Shown: in pieces, positions 1 to 9,600 of the stretch
Layout: every line of letters begins with the position of its first letter
How positions within the stretch are numbered: the stretch's first letter is position 1
NCBI RefSeq assembly: GCF_007991635.1
Contig: NZ_BJYS01000044.1
Span: 1 to 64,000, forward strand
Direction of reading: 5' to 3'
Length of the DNA stretch: 64,000 nt
Source: Adhaeribacter aerolatus
GTDB taxonomy: Bacteria; Bacteroidota; Bacteroidia; Cytophagales; Hymenobacteraceae
Translations under genes and position numbers: made by a program
Notes under the pieces: generated by a model
What the model saw: the letters and a program-made list of their open reading frames with translations, nothing else
What the model was told of the DNA's origin: nothing
Databases searched by the model: none

Positions 1-145
1 CACCGAAGTCGCTAAAACTTCTGGTGCCTAAATCGTCATTACCGACCGTAATGATATCTGCTTTTTTCCGGTTGTTTAACCCTGATAGGCCAACCCTTTT
101 AACTGCTGAAACTTTCTTATAAAGCTTTACTTCGTTTTGGGAGTG

Positions 146-175
146 CAAAGGTAAAAAGAATCTTTGTACTTGCAA
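146..175 (-). promoter_or_regulatory. Leftward promoter (proximal)
   Basis: On the minus strand, TTG (175-173), a 19-base spacer and TACCTTTG (153-146) give a full match to the Bacteroidota promoter pattern. The start region reads CACTCCC shortly after the -7 box. Together with the distal promoter at 561-591 it forms a tandem pair driving a transcript whose body lies left of the window. Confidence 0.6.
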
Positions 176-560
176 AAATAAAGAAGAATATTTTCTTCTT
201 TTCTCCTTAACCCCGCTCTTCGCTTTATCCTTTCCCGCTCCTCACCAGCTGGCAACCACTATTCAGATTGCCTTGGAAAAGAACACCAGAACCAAACACT
301 TTTAAGCACGTTCTTAGTTCCATGCTATTTGCAACTTTTTTAAAGAAAAACCTGCCGTTTTTCTGACCTGATTGGGAGGACAAAGTTCAGTATTCTTTTC
401 CGTCTCTGCAACTTCTAATCAGTATTTATTTTATTATTGTCGCTGCATGACTAAGCCATAAAGAATAAAACTTAACTATGTTAAAAACTTTATAAAGGCT
501 AAACCCTCCTATTCTTACAACTTTCTTCCACTTTACAGACCGGTTGTCTGTTTGGGTTTG

Positions 561-591
561 CAAAAGTAGTAATCTTTCCATCTTTTCACAA
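561..591 (-). promoter_or_regulatory. Leftward promoter (distal)
   Basis: Read on the minus strand, TTG (591-589), a 20-base spacer and TACTTTTG (568-561) match the Bacteroidota promoter pattern TTG-N about 19-TAnnTTTG. Transcription would run to the left, out of the window. It lies downstream of the rpsA terminator, so it is not an rpsA promoter. Confidence 0.55.
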
Positions 592-845
592 CAATAGAAG
601 ATAAATATTTTTTTTAAGATTGACTTTATACGCTACCAGTTATATCTGCGCATTTATAATAAGCTAATAATGTCTTCTTTAATTATAGGATTACTAATTA
701 TAAAACATAATCCTACTTTGTCTTGCTATTACTAATATCTTAAAAAGGCACCTCCGGTACAAAGATATTTTGCCATTTAAAGCTACTAAAACCTTGGTTA
801 ATGCTTGAATAAATCTATCAATGTCTACTATCGTATATAAAAGAA

Positions 846-873
846 GAAGCCTTGGATAATAATCCAAGGCTTC
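846..873 (-). terminator. rpsA terminator
   Basis: GAAGCCTTGGAT (846-857) pairs perfectly with ATCCAAGGCTTC (862-873) around a 4-base loop. On the minus strand it is followed by a T-rich tract. It lies about 40 bases past the rpsA stop codon and looks like an intrinsic terminator. Confidence 0.85.
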
Positions 874-909
874 ACTTAAAATTTATTTTTATCAGAATAG
901 ATAAAACAA

Positions 910-2742
910 CTATTCCGCTGCTTCATCAGTAGATTTACCGGCATTTGCTTCATTGCTCATCATTCTGTCTTTCAAAGCAGAAAGGGCATCTAAATCACCA
1001 AGGGTAGAACGCTCAGAATCTTTAGGCTTCTTATTGTCACCTGGTTTAGCTGCTTTTGGAGCTTCGCCTGGCTTTCTCTTTGTGAATTTATCTGCTTTAG
1101 CTGCTTCTTCCTTCGGATCGGTATAAACGTTGGTATGTGATAAAACAATCTTGCGATCATCTTTAGAGAACTCCATTACTTTAAAGTCTAAGCTTTCGCC
1201 GGCTTCAGCAGTGGTGCCATCTTCTTTTACCAGGTTCTTTGGATAAGCAAAACCTTCAATACCGTAAGGTAATTCCAATACTGCTCCTTTATCTGATTTT
1301 TCCAGAATAGTAGCTTTATGAACAGAACCTACACTGAATAAAGTAGCGAAGGTATCCCATGGGTTTTCTTCCAGTTGCTTATGGCCTAAAGCCAGACGAC
1401 GGTTAGGAGCATCCAGCTCCAGAACAACTACATCCAGGTTCTCACCTACTTTCACAAACTCCGAAGGATGTTTAATCTTCTTAGTCCAGGAAAGGTCAGA
1501 AACGTGTACTAAACCATCAACACCTTCTTCCAGCTCAATGAATAAACCAAAGTTAGTTAAGTTACGCACCACACCAGAGTGACGCGTTCCTACAGCATAT
1601 TTGGTTAAAACATCTTGCTTAGTCCAAGGATCTTCGGTTAATTGCTTAATGCCTAAAGACATTTTGCGCTCATCACGATCCAATGTCAATACAACAGCTT
1701 CAATTTCATCACCTTGTTTAATGAAGTCCTGTGGGTTACGCAGGTGCTGCGACCAAGACATTTCAGAAACGTGAATCAGACCTTCCACACCAGGTAGAAT
1801 TTCTAAGAAAGCGCCGTAATCAGCAACATTTACAATTTTACCTTTAACGCGTGAACCAACCGCAATTTCAGGAGAAAGTGCATCCCAAGGGTGAGGCGTT
1901 AATTGCTTCATACCTAAAGAAATCCGCTTCTTATCTTCGTCGAAGTCCAGAACAACTACGTTAACTTTCTGGTCTAACTGTAATACTTCCTGCGGATGGT
2001 TGATACGACCCCAAGAAATATCGGTAATGTGTAACAATCCATCTACACCACCCAGGTCAATAAACACCCCGAAGTTGGTCATGTTCTTGATAACACCTTC
2101 CAGTACCTGGCCTTTCTCCAGGTTATTCAGAATGGCAAAACGCTGTTGCTCCAGATCTTTCTCAATCAGGACTTTATGCGAAACTACCACGTTATCGAAA
2201 GCAGCATTAATTTTAACTACTTTCACTTCCATTTTCTTACCAACAAATACATCGAAATCCCGGATAGGCTTCACATCGATTTGTGAACCAGGTAAGAAAG
2301 CTTCTACCCCATTCAGGTCGATGATTAAACCACCCTTAGTCCGACGTCTAACCATACCTTCCAGTATAGTGTCATGCTCTAAGGCTTTATAAATATTATC
2401 CCAGGCTTTAACAATTTTCGCTTTCTTACGCGATAATATTAACTGGCCATTTGGATCTTCCTGGTCTTCAATGAAAACTTCTACTTCATCACCGATTTTC
2501 AGGTCGGGCTGATCCCGGAATTCAGAAATAGGCACTAACCCATCTGATTTGAAGCCGATGTTCAGGATAACATCACGATCGGTAATACCTACTACTGTTC
2601 CTTTGATTACTTCTTCTTCCTGAACAGTGTTAAGGGTATCACCATACATTTTTTCTAACTCGGCACGCTCAGACTTGGAGTAATTGCCACCGAATTTCTG
2701 AGACTCAAATTCGTCCCAGTTAAAATCGTCATTTGCACTCAT
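910..2742 (-). CDS. rpsA: 30S ribosomal protein S1
   Basis: This is ribosomal protein S1, which binds mRNA on the 30S subunit and helps initiation. The 610-residue protein contains a series of S1 RNA-binding domains from about residue 40 to 535, recognisable by repeats such as GVFIDLGGVDGLLHITDISW, GAFLEILPGVEGLIHVSEMSW and GLFIELEEGVDGLVHVSDLSW. The N-terminal 40 residues and the lysine-rich C-terminal tail (about 545-610) are typical of the longer Bacteroidota form. The ATG start is directly followed by an acidic N-terminus (MSANDDFNWDEFESQKFGG). The gene stands alone, with a leader holding two palindromes upstream and a strong terminator downstream. Confidence 0.97.
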   Translation of the reverse strand: MSANDDFNWDEFESQKFGGNYSKSERAELEKMYGDTLNTVQEEEVIKGTVVGITDRDVILNIGFKSDGLVPISEFRDQPDLKIGDEVEVFIEDQEDPNGQLILSRKKAKIVKAWDNIYKALEHDTILEGMVRRRTKGGLIIDLNGVEAFLPGSQIDVKPIRDFDVFVGKKMEVKVVKINAAFDNVVVSHKVLIEKDLEQQRFAILNNLEKGQVLEGVIKNMTNFGVFIDLGGVDGLLHITDISWGRINHPQEVLQLDQKVNVVVLDFDEDKKRISLGMKQLTPHPWDALSPEIAVGSRVKGKIVNVADYGAFLEILPGVEGLIHVSEMSWSQHLRNPQDFIKQGDEIEAVVLTLDRDERKMSLGIKQLTEDPWTKQDVLTKYAVGTRHSGVVRNLTNFGLFIELEEGVDGLVHVSDLSWTKKIKHPSEFVKVGENLDVVVLELDAPNRRLALGHKQLEENPWDTFATLFSVGSVHKATILEKSDKGAVLELPYGIEGFAYPKNLVKEDGTTAEAGESLDFKVMEFSKDDRKIVLSHTNVYTDPKEEAAKADKFTKRKPGEAPKAAKPGDNKKPKDSERSTLGDLDALSALKDRMMSNEANAGKSTDEAAE

Positions 2743-2809
2743 GCGTTATTTTGCTCTGGTAATAAAACCGGAAGCCGAGCATACCACCGGCCGGTTTGGT
2801 TAGACAAAT

Positions 2810-2855
2810 CTTTGCACCTGCAAAGCCCATTCATTTTGAATGAGCGGCAAAGATA
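2810..2855 (-). promoter_or_regulatory. rpsA promoter -7 box and structured leader
   Basis: On the minus strand TATCTTTG (2855-2848) matches the TAnnTTTG -7 box; no clear TTG is seen at -33. Just downstream the transcript would begin with a hairpin, GCTCATTC pairing with GAATGGGC (2845-2825, one G-U pair), followed immediately by the palindrome CTTTGCAGGTGCAAAG (2825-2810). Two adjoining palindromes at the 5' end of an S1 mRNA suggest feedback control of translation, as is known for S1 in other bacteria. The regulatory role is an inference. Confidence 0.45.
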
Positions 2856-3046
2856 GCTGATTATCAATAATAAAAAAATATATTAGGCAGGAAGGTAATA
2901 GGAAATGGACTAAAAACTTATAAATTTTAAGCTTTATTAGGGGTTTAAAGGTAGTTTTAATTTTGCGAAGACAATTTTTAAGGTGTTTTAAAGCTATATA
3001 CTAAGAGAGCTTAAAAACGAACACTAACCGAAATATAAAACCAGCT

Positions 3047-3553
3047 TTATTTTTCTTTCACCCGGAGGTATACTTCCCAGTTCTGATCAAAATTACCTGC
3101 GTGAGCCGCCAGGAATGCGGTAAGCGAGGGCTTCTTAGGCTTTTGCTTCAAGGTTAAACCCGCTTCTTCGGGTGTGCGGTCGCCTTTTTTAGTATTACAA
3201 CGCATGCAGGCAGTAGCCAGATTGGTCCAGCTGGAATTGCCACCTCTGGATTTAGGAACCAGGTGATCGAGCGTAAGATTTTTGGTAGAGCCGCAATACA
3301 GGCATTGATACTGATCGCGCTTCATAACATTATGCCGGCTTAAAGAAATACCTTTATAAGGCACATGCACATAACGCTGTAACCGGATGATTGAGGGTGC
3401 TGGATAAATCTTGCTGATGGTGCGTAAAATAGCTGATTCAGACTTATGAACTAATTCAGCCTTTTCTAAATATAACAGCACAAAAGCTTTTTGTATACTA
3501 CAAAGAGCTAGCGCCGTAAAATCCTGATTTAATATTAATACCTTCTGATCCAT
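3047..3553 (-). CDS. HNH endonuclease family protein
   Basis: This 168-residue protein has an HNH nuclease domain in its second half (about residues 75-130). Two zinc-type CxxC pairs (CLYCG and CMRC) flank the metal-binding LDHLVPKSRGG motif, followed by NLATACMRCNTKKGDRTP. The N-terminal 70 residues (VLILNQDFTAL...) are typical of a widespread bacterial HNH family usually found as a single chromosomal gene rather than in restriction systems. No methyltransferase or phage gene is nearby. Its biological substrate is unknown. It is separated by about 300 bases from rpsA and looks like its own transcript. Confidence 0.88.
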   Translation of the reverse strand: MDQKVLILNQDFTALALCSIQKAFVLLYLEKAELVHKSESAILRTISKIYPAPSIIRLQRYVHVPYKGISLSRHNVMKRDQYQCLYCGSTKNLTLDHLVPKSRGGNSSWTNLATACMRCNTKKGDRTPEEAGLTLKQKPKKPSLTAFLAAHAGNFDQNWEVYLRVKEK

Positions 3554-3749
3554 AACTAATTAAACTCTTCTAACTTACAAAAAGAATCTAAAAGTACAAG
3601 TCAGTTCAGGGGTAAATTGAAAAAAAAATTACATTAACAACCCGGTACAAAACCAAATCTGCTTTCCTCCTGATAGGTTGGCATTATTGTGAATTTATAC
3701 GAAAACTAAAGCGTAGATTGCAGGGAAGCTTAAATTATTGGAGGCGTAA

Positions 3750-4532
3750 TTATAAATTAGGAAAAATACGCTTAATTATTCGTAACCGATGCGTATACCG
3801 CTGGCGGTTGGCGTTGTAAATACCCTGGTGGTCAAGTGTATCAATACGAACTTCGCCGTGCGCATGAATAATTTGGTTTCCTTCCAGCATTAAACCAACG
3901 TGCACAATGCGTTCTTCTGCATTATCAAAAAAGGCCAAATCGCCGGGTTTGGTTTGAGAAGCAAAATGAACCTCTTCACCGTGCGCTACCTGCTGCCAGG
4001 CATCGCGGGGCAACTGATAATTACAAATGCCATAAACCTGCTGTACAAAACCGGAGCAATCTAAGCCAAATACGGTACGGCCTCCCCAAACATAAGGTGC
4101 CTTTAGAAAAGTCCGGGCAATATTTAAAAGGAATCGTGCATCTGCCACTGAATTAACATCACCGCTCCGACCATTAAATATTAGGCTCTGGTGGCCCAAT
4201 TTAATATTATTACCATCGAAAAAAGGTAAAATACTCCCTATTAATATAGGTATACCTAATTCATTATCAGTAACTAATCCTACCATATCCAACGAACGGG
4301 GATGCGGCTGTTTTTGCCATTCTGAAAAATAATTGGCAGAGACCGGAAAGTTTTGCTTGAAATCAATCCATCCTTCGTAGCTATCAGCCGCGTTTTGTAC
4401 CCGCAACCAATTTCCTTCCCGGTTTAAAATAGTGTAACATTCACCAAAAAGAAGTTCTGTTATTAATTCGCTTTTGTCACTGGGGTCATTCCTAACAGGC
4501 ACATGGCTTAAAGCACAAATTCCGTAATCCAC
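3750..4532 (-). CDS. SH3 / NlpC-P60 (C40) cell-wall hydrolase
   Basis: A 260-residue C40 family peptidase predicted to cut peptidoglycan stem peptides. The N-terminal part (about 10-120) resembles bacterial SH3 domains (LLFGECYTILNREGNWLRVQ), and the NlpC/P60 catalytic domain occupies about 130-250. The catalytic Cys is in LDCSGFVQQVYG, the His in RIVHVGLML, and IIHAHGEVRID supplies the third polar residue. No signal peptide or lipobox is visible from this start; the protein begins MDYGICALSHVPVRNDPSDKSELITELLFG as in related Bacteroidota proteins, which are also often annotated without an export signal. It is transcribed alone, with AT-rich gaps either side. Confidence 0.9.
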   Translation of the reverse strand: MDYGICALSHVPVRNDPSDKSELITELLFGECYTILNREGNWLRVQNAADSYEGWIDFKQNFPVSANYFSEWQKQPHPRSLDMVGLVTDNELGIPILIGSILPFFDGNNIKLGHQSLIFNGRSGDVNSVADARFLLNIARTFLKAPYVWGGRTVFGLDCSGFVQQVYGICNYQLPRDAWQQVAHGEEVHFASQTKPGDLAFFDNAEERIVHVGLMLEGNQIIHAHGEVRIDTLDHQGIYNANRQRYTHRLRIIKRIFPNL

Positions 4533-4657
4533 TGGTTGAGATATTAAATGTTGGATATAAAATATTAGGTTATATTTGTTGAAAATATTTACCTAAAAAC
4601 CTGATATCGGGCTTACAATTTTAATTATTTAATTAGTTAAAAGTAAAAAAAAAGTCG

Positions 4658-5125
4658 CTAAAAGCGTTCGCGCTGCATTTCGCGTTTTACATCCCGCTCT
4701 TTAATATCTTCGCGCTTATCAAACAGTTTCTTTCCTTTGGCTAAGGCAATATCAACTTTGGCAAAACCGCGGTCATTAATAAAAAGCCGCGTTGGAATTA
4801 TTGTGGTCCCCTGTTCTTCCGATTTCTTGCGGAGCTGGTTCAGTTCCTTTTTATTTAACAGCAATTTGCGTGCTCGTGTTGGTTCGTGGTTGTTGTAGGT
4901 GCCTTCGGTAAATTTAGCAATATGCACCTGGTTCAGCCAAAGCTCGCCGCTCAAAAACGCGCAGAAACCATCGGTTAAGTTCACGTTTCCCTCGCGCACC
5001 GATTTTATTTCGGTACCGGTAAGCATTATTCCAGCCGTATATTTATTTAAAAAGTGGTATTCGTACGAAGCCCGGCGATTTTGAATATTTACCGTTTTCT
5101 TAATTCTTTCTTTATCTGTTGCCAT
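4658..5125 (-). CDS. smpB: SsrA-binding protein SmpB
   Basis: SmpB carries tmRNA to stalled ribosomes for trans-translation. The 155-residue length and motifs are canonical: an oligonucleotide-binding barrel with YEYHFLNKYTAGIMLTGTEIKSVREG, the segment FTEGTYNNHEPTRARKLLLNKKEL, and the basic tail KGKKLFDKREDIKERDVKREM that enters the decoding site. The ATG directly abuts the old stop codon (5126-5128) of the upstream thioesterase pseudogene, which suggests the two were once co-transcribed. No tmRNA gene is seen in the window. Confidence 0.97.
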   Translation of the reverse strand: MATDKERIKKTVNIQNRRASYEYHFLNKYTAGIMLTGTEIKSVREGNVNLTDGFCAFLSGELWLNQVHIAKFTEGTYNNHEPTRARKLLLNKKELNQLRKKSEEQGTTIIPTRLFINDRGFAKVDIALAKGKKLFDKREDIKERDVKREMQRERF

Positions 5126-5514
5126 TTATGCCCGCTTTGGGTTCAAAAGTTTAGCTAATTTTTCTTTTTTCAAAATTTTCTACCTGGTTTCACCTTCAGC
5201 AATAACGCTGGTCCCTACAGTAGCTCCTACCGAACATACCAATTCGTTCCTATTTATTTTCTGCACGGTAGCCGTAACTGTAATCTGGTCGCCGGGGATT
5301 TCCGGATGTTTATGGTTGATTATTAAGCCAGTACCTGTGCCTTCCTCATCCGTATCTTTTATATCCAAAATAAATAATCTGGAAGCCCACTCCAGCGCCA
5401 GCGCAAACGTAGAACAAACCGCCTCAATAACTTCCCCATTAACCGGGTAAAGTCTTCTTCTGTTACGATTTTCTGAAAAATACTGGTGTCGCCAAATAAC
5501 AGATTTTGCTTCAT
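5126..5514 (-). pseudogene. Broken hotdog thioesterase (fluoroacetyl-CoA thioesterase-like)
   Basis: Read on the minus strand from the ATG at 5514, the first 25 codons (ending TEEDFTRL) run in one frame. The family signature then continues in another frame from about 5438 (GEVIEAVCSTFALALEWASR, then LFILDIKDTDEEGTG), consistent with loss of one base near 5438. The second frame covers most of the hotdog fold (HPEIPGDQITVTATV, then GTSVIAEGETR) until an in-frame TAG at 5180-5182, where relatives have Gln (GETGQK). The reading frame then continues sensibly (KILKKEKLAKLLNPKRA) to a TAA at 5126-5128 that touches the smpB ATG. Two independent lesions in a single-domain protein make this a pseudogene rather than a sequencing slip. 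A 62-codon TTG-started fragment (5368-5180) is the longest intact piece. Confidence 0.8.
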
Positions 5515-5662
5515 TAAAGAAGTTTGTAATGTATTGGTAAAGCTTTACAGTTAAGCTTTACTTAAAATAAAAATAATACGGCCAATATTAAATAAAAAAG
5601 GATTAATTTTAATTAAAGCTATTTCATCAACAGAGTCTGCTATCGGCCTTTAATACAAATAG

Positions 5663-6673
5663 TTATAAGGCGATTCTAAGCCGGGGATCCGGACTGGCGT
5701 ATTGGTCTGCAAATTCGCCGGCCAAATACTTAAAATGTGCCGTCATAACAACCATAGCCGCATTATCGGTGCAATACTGAAAGGCCGGGATGTACGTATT
5801 CCACTTATATTTATTTGCATATTCCTGCATGGTTTGCCGTAAACCCGAGTTAGCCGATACCCCACCAGCAATAGCAATCTCTTTGATACCCGTTTCTTTG
5901 GCCGCTAAAACTAGTTTTTTCATTAACGTCTGAATCAAAGCTTGCTGAATGCTGGCGCAAATATCCGGCAAATGCGCCTGAATGAAGTTTGGATTAGCTT
6001 GGGTATTATTTTTAATAAAATTTAAAATAGAGGTTTTAATGCCGCTAAAAGAAAAATTGAAATCAGGCATATTTACCACCGGAAAAGAATAGGCATTGGG
6101 GTTACCGGTTTGCGCCAGTTTATCCAGCATAGGCCCGCCGGGGTACGGTAGCCCCAACAGTTTGGCTGATTTATCGAAGGCTTCGCCTACGGCATCGTCG
6201 GTGGTTTGGCCCAATACCTGCATCTCCAAATAATTTTTTACCAATACAATCTGGGTATGGCCACCGCTTACCGTCAGGCAAAGAAAAGGGAATTGGGGCT
6301 TGGGCTCCTCTATAAAATGTGCCAGAATATGCGCCTGCATGTGGTTTACCTCTATAATTGGAATATTTAAACCCAGCGCAAACGATTTGGCAAAAGAACA
6401 GCCTACTAACAAGGCTCCCAATAGGCCGGGGCCGCGGGTAAATGCCACCGCGTTTAACTCACTTTTTGTTATATTTGCCGTAAGCAAAGCCTGAGAAACA
6501 ACGGGAATAATATTTTGTTCGTGGGCCCGCGAAGCCAGTTCGGGCACTACACCACCGTATTTTTCGTGAACAGCTTGCGTTGCTACAATATTGGCCAGTA
6601 TTTTGCCGTCTTTAAATACAGCGGCCGAGGTATCGTCGCAGGAAGATTCAATTGCTAAAATAGTAGGACTCAT
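5663..6673 (-). CDS. tsaD: tRNA N6-adenosine threonylcarbamoyltransferase
   Basis: TsaD transfers the threonylcarbamoyl group to A37 of ANN-decoding tRNAs (t6A). The 336-residue protein shows the ASKHA fold motifs ILAIESSCDDTSAAVF at the N-terminus, VPELASRAHEQNI, the metal-binding NHMQAHILAHF, SGGHTQIVLV, and GGVSANSGLRQ near the C-terminus. I chose the ATG at 6673 (MSPTILAIESS); an upstream in-frame ATG at 6709 would add 12 residues unlike the family and overlap tamB. The gene is divergent from tamB, with only 6 bases between the two start codons, so each promoter must lie inside or across the other gene. Confidence 0.96.
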   Translation of the reverse strand: MSPTILAIESSCDDTSAAVFKDGKILANIVATQAVHEKYGGVVPELASRAHEQNIIPVVSQALLTANITKSELNAVAFTRGPGLLGALLVGCSFAKSFALGLNIPIIEVNHMQAHILAHFIEEPKPQFPFLCLTVSGGHTQIVLVKNYLEMQVLGQTTDDAVGEAFDKSAKLLGLPYPGGPMLDKLAQTGNPNAYSFPVVNMPDFNFSFSGIKTSILNFIKNNTQANPNFIQAHLPDICASIQQALIQTLMKKLVLAAKETGIKEIAIAGGVSANSGLRQTMQEYANKYKWNTYIPAFQYCTDNAAMVVMTAHFKYLAGEFADQYASPDPRLRIAL

Positions 6674-6679
6674 ATTTAA

Positions 6680-9600
6680 TTGGAAAACCAGCATAACAGG
6701 TGGCAGCAAGCCGGAAAACTTTTTCTGAAAATTATTTTCGGACTAATACTGTTTTTGCTGTTGTTGGCCGGTATTATATTAATCGCCATTCGCATCCCGT
6801 CTGTACAAACCAAACTGGTCCACGAGGCTTCCGAAATATTATCTGAAAAACTCGGGCACGAGGTAAGCATCGAACGGGTGGATGTGCAGTTTTTCAACCG
6901 GGTAATTTTAGACAAAGTTAAGGTACTCGATTATAAGAACGAAGCATTATTTTACGTAGGTCAACTACAAGCCGACATCAGCTTCTTTAATATTTTCGAA
7001 CCAAACCGGTTACATATTTCTACTCTAACTTTGCAAAAGCCCCAGGCCAACCTGGTTCGCTACAAAGGCACCGATTCTTTTAACCTTAGTTCGTTTCTGA
7101 AAGCCATTAATAATTTAATGGTAAAAAAAGATAACACCACTACCAAGAAACCTTTCGAGTTTAACATTGATGCTGTTGCCATTAATAATGGCCGCTTTAC
7201 GTACTACGACCAAAACAAAACCACTGCCCCGGCCGCCGGCGAAGTTGATTACAAATATTTAATTGCCGATAGTATTTCGGGGCGCTTCTCCGAAATAAAG
7301 TTGGGCGATACCCTTCGGGTGAAGATAGATGATTTGCAAACCACCGAAACCCGCAGCAATACCCGGCTACACGAGTTAAGCGCCCGAATGGCCTTTGCTC
7401 CTACTTTCTGGGAGTTTGATAAGGTACTGTTACGCTTAGGAAAAAGCCATTTAAAAGATTACATCCGGTTTGATTACCGCACTTTTGGCAATTTTACCCA
7501 ATTCAACGATAGTGTAAAAGTTACCGCCAATTTAAAAGCCGCCCAGGTTTATGCCAGAGATGTGGCCCGCTTTGTGCCGCAGGCGAAAAATTTAAACGAC
7601 AGCATCCTTTTTACCGGTGAACTGGAAGGAAAACTAAAACGGTTTCACGCCAATAAACTCGATGTGCACTATGGCCGGAACACGCATATTGTGGGCAACC
7701 TGAATGCTAGCGGCTTGCCCAACATCCGGGAAGCTTTTATTGAACTGCAACTAAAACCCTCGGTGGTAAACGCCCGCGATCTGCAAAAATATATTCCTAA
7801 AAAATCTTATGACATTGCGCAGCGGCTCGGCACTGTAAAGTTATCCGGCAACTTCCTGGGTTTTTACAACGACTTTGTAGCCAATGGCACCTTCCAGACG
7901 GCTTTGGGCAATGTAGTATCCGACATTAACCTGAAAATTAATCCGAAAACCCAACTTTCTTCTTACAGTGGATATTTGCGCACGAATAATTTTGACGTGG
8001 GCAAGCTCATTGGCAACAGCCGGTTAATTTCTAATATTTCGATAGATGGGCGGGTAAAAGGGGTTGGCTTTGATGTAAATACCGCCCGGGTGCAACTCGA
8101 TGCCACAATTAATGGTGTTAATCTGTACGGCTATAATTACCGCAACATTAAAACCAAGGCTACCCTAAGCCGCCAGAATTTTTCCGGTAACATTACCATC
8201 CGCGACCCAAATATTAACCTCACCGCCACCGGCGATGTAAACTTAAACCAGCAAAGCCCTTCTTTTGATTTAGTCGCTGATATTCAACACCTAGACTTAA
8301 GAGCGCTGAAGTTTACCAAAGAAGCCATTAGTCTGCAAACCAAGGCTACCGTAGATTTTAGTGGCCTGAAGCTGGATAATATAACCGGGCGGGCTTACTT
8401 TGCCAATACTATTTTAAAGCTTAACGATTACGTGGTACCGACTGATTCGGTAGTGCTCATCTCCCAACTGCAAAATAACCAGCGTAGCCTACAAATATTA
8501 TCCGATGTAGCCGATATTAACGCCACCGGCACCTGGGATTATACCGTTCTGTTCCGCGATTTGAGCACTTTAATTCACGAGTACCGGCTTAATTTCGAAA
8601 GTAACCCCACGGCATTGGCCGCTTACTACCAGCATAAAAAGCGCACTATTTTACCGGAATACGAATTAACGTACAAAATAAACCTGAAAGATTTTAACGG
8701 CATTATCAAGGCATTTGTACCCAACCTGGGTATTTCCGATAACGCTAACCTGGAAGGAAGCTTTCGCCAGGGCTCTAATGCTATTTTTAGCTTTTATGCC
8801 CACACCGATACTTTGTACTATGGCAAAAACCAGTTCCTACTCAACGATCTGGAACTAAATACTTCTAAGCTGCCTTACTCGCCCGACGTACTGGCCAACG
8901 TTATCATAAATTCGCGGCAGCAAATATTAAAGCCCGGCGGCAACACCGAAAATCTTTACCTGGAAGGCGTTTGGAGTGAAAGAGCCATTCAGTTTACCTC
9001 TAACATTGCCCAGGTAAACTCTACCAATCAGGCCAATATCAGCGGCAATCTAACCTTCTTAAATAATAAGCTCCAAATTGTTTTTAACACTTCTAACGTA
9101 AATGTATTGGGCAAGGCCTGGCATATCACGCCCAATAATACTATTGAAATCTCCGGATTGGGCAAAGAAATAAATTTCGAGGATTTTGTGATTTCCCACG
9201 AAAACCAACGGATTAGCATAGCAGGAATGCTTTCGCAAAATCCGGAAAAGACTTTGCAGGTTCAGATAGATAATTTCCGGCTAGAAAACCTTAACCCGCT
9301 CTTCACCAGCCGCTTCAAAGGTATATTAAATGCGCAGCTTTCGGCCCGCGATGTTTACCGGCAAGCCATTCTGACGAGCAACTTAACCGCCGATTCAGTT
9401 TACCTGAACGATTATTTTGTGGGACAAATTGCCGGTACCTCCGAGTGGGATAACCCCGGCAACCGCCTGGGCGTGGATGTGGGCATTTCCCGTGAAAATT
9501 TAAAAGTGCTGCACGTAACCGGCTACTACTATCCGAAAGAAGAAAACAACCAGATTGATTTGCTGGCCATCATGGATGATGCCCCGGTAAAACTGGTGGA

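Larger units (their letters stand above)
1..845. other. Non-coding, AT-rich region left of rpsA
   Basis: No convincing gene is visible in these 845 bases. On the minus strand there are two good Bacteroidota-type promoters (listed separately) and a third -7 match, CAAAGATA on the plus strand at 760-767, without a clear -33 partner. A short palindrome with an 8-bp stem at 181-200, followed on the minus strand by a T-rich stretch, could be an attenuator between the two promoters. A 32-codon minus-strand ORF (323 down to 225) exists but has no supporting features. The first 26 bases form an imperfect hairpin (CACC ... GGTG). The region looks like the long leader of a leftward, probably strongly expressed transcript that continues outside the window. 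Confidence 0.5.

Noticed and set aside
225-323. 32-codon minus-strand ORF in the left non-coding region
   Set aside because: No similarity recognised, and it lies in the leader of another transcript; chance ORFs of this size are common.
5663-6709. Longer tsaD start at 6709
   Set aside because: The extra 12 residues are unlike the TsaD family and would overlap tamB; MSPTILAIESS at 6673 fits better.
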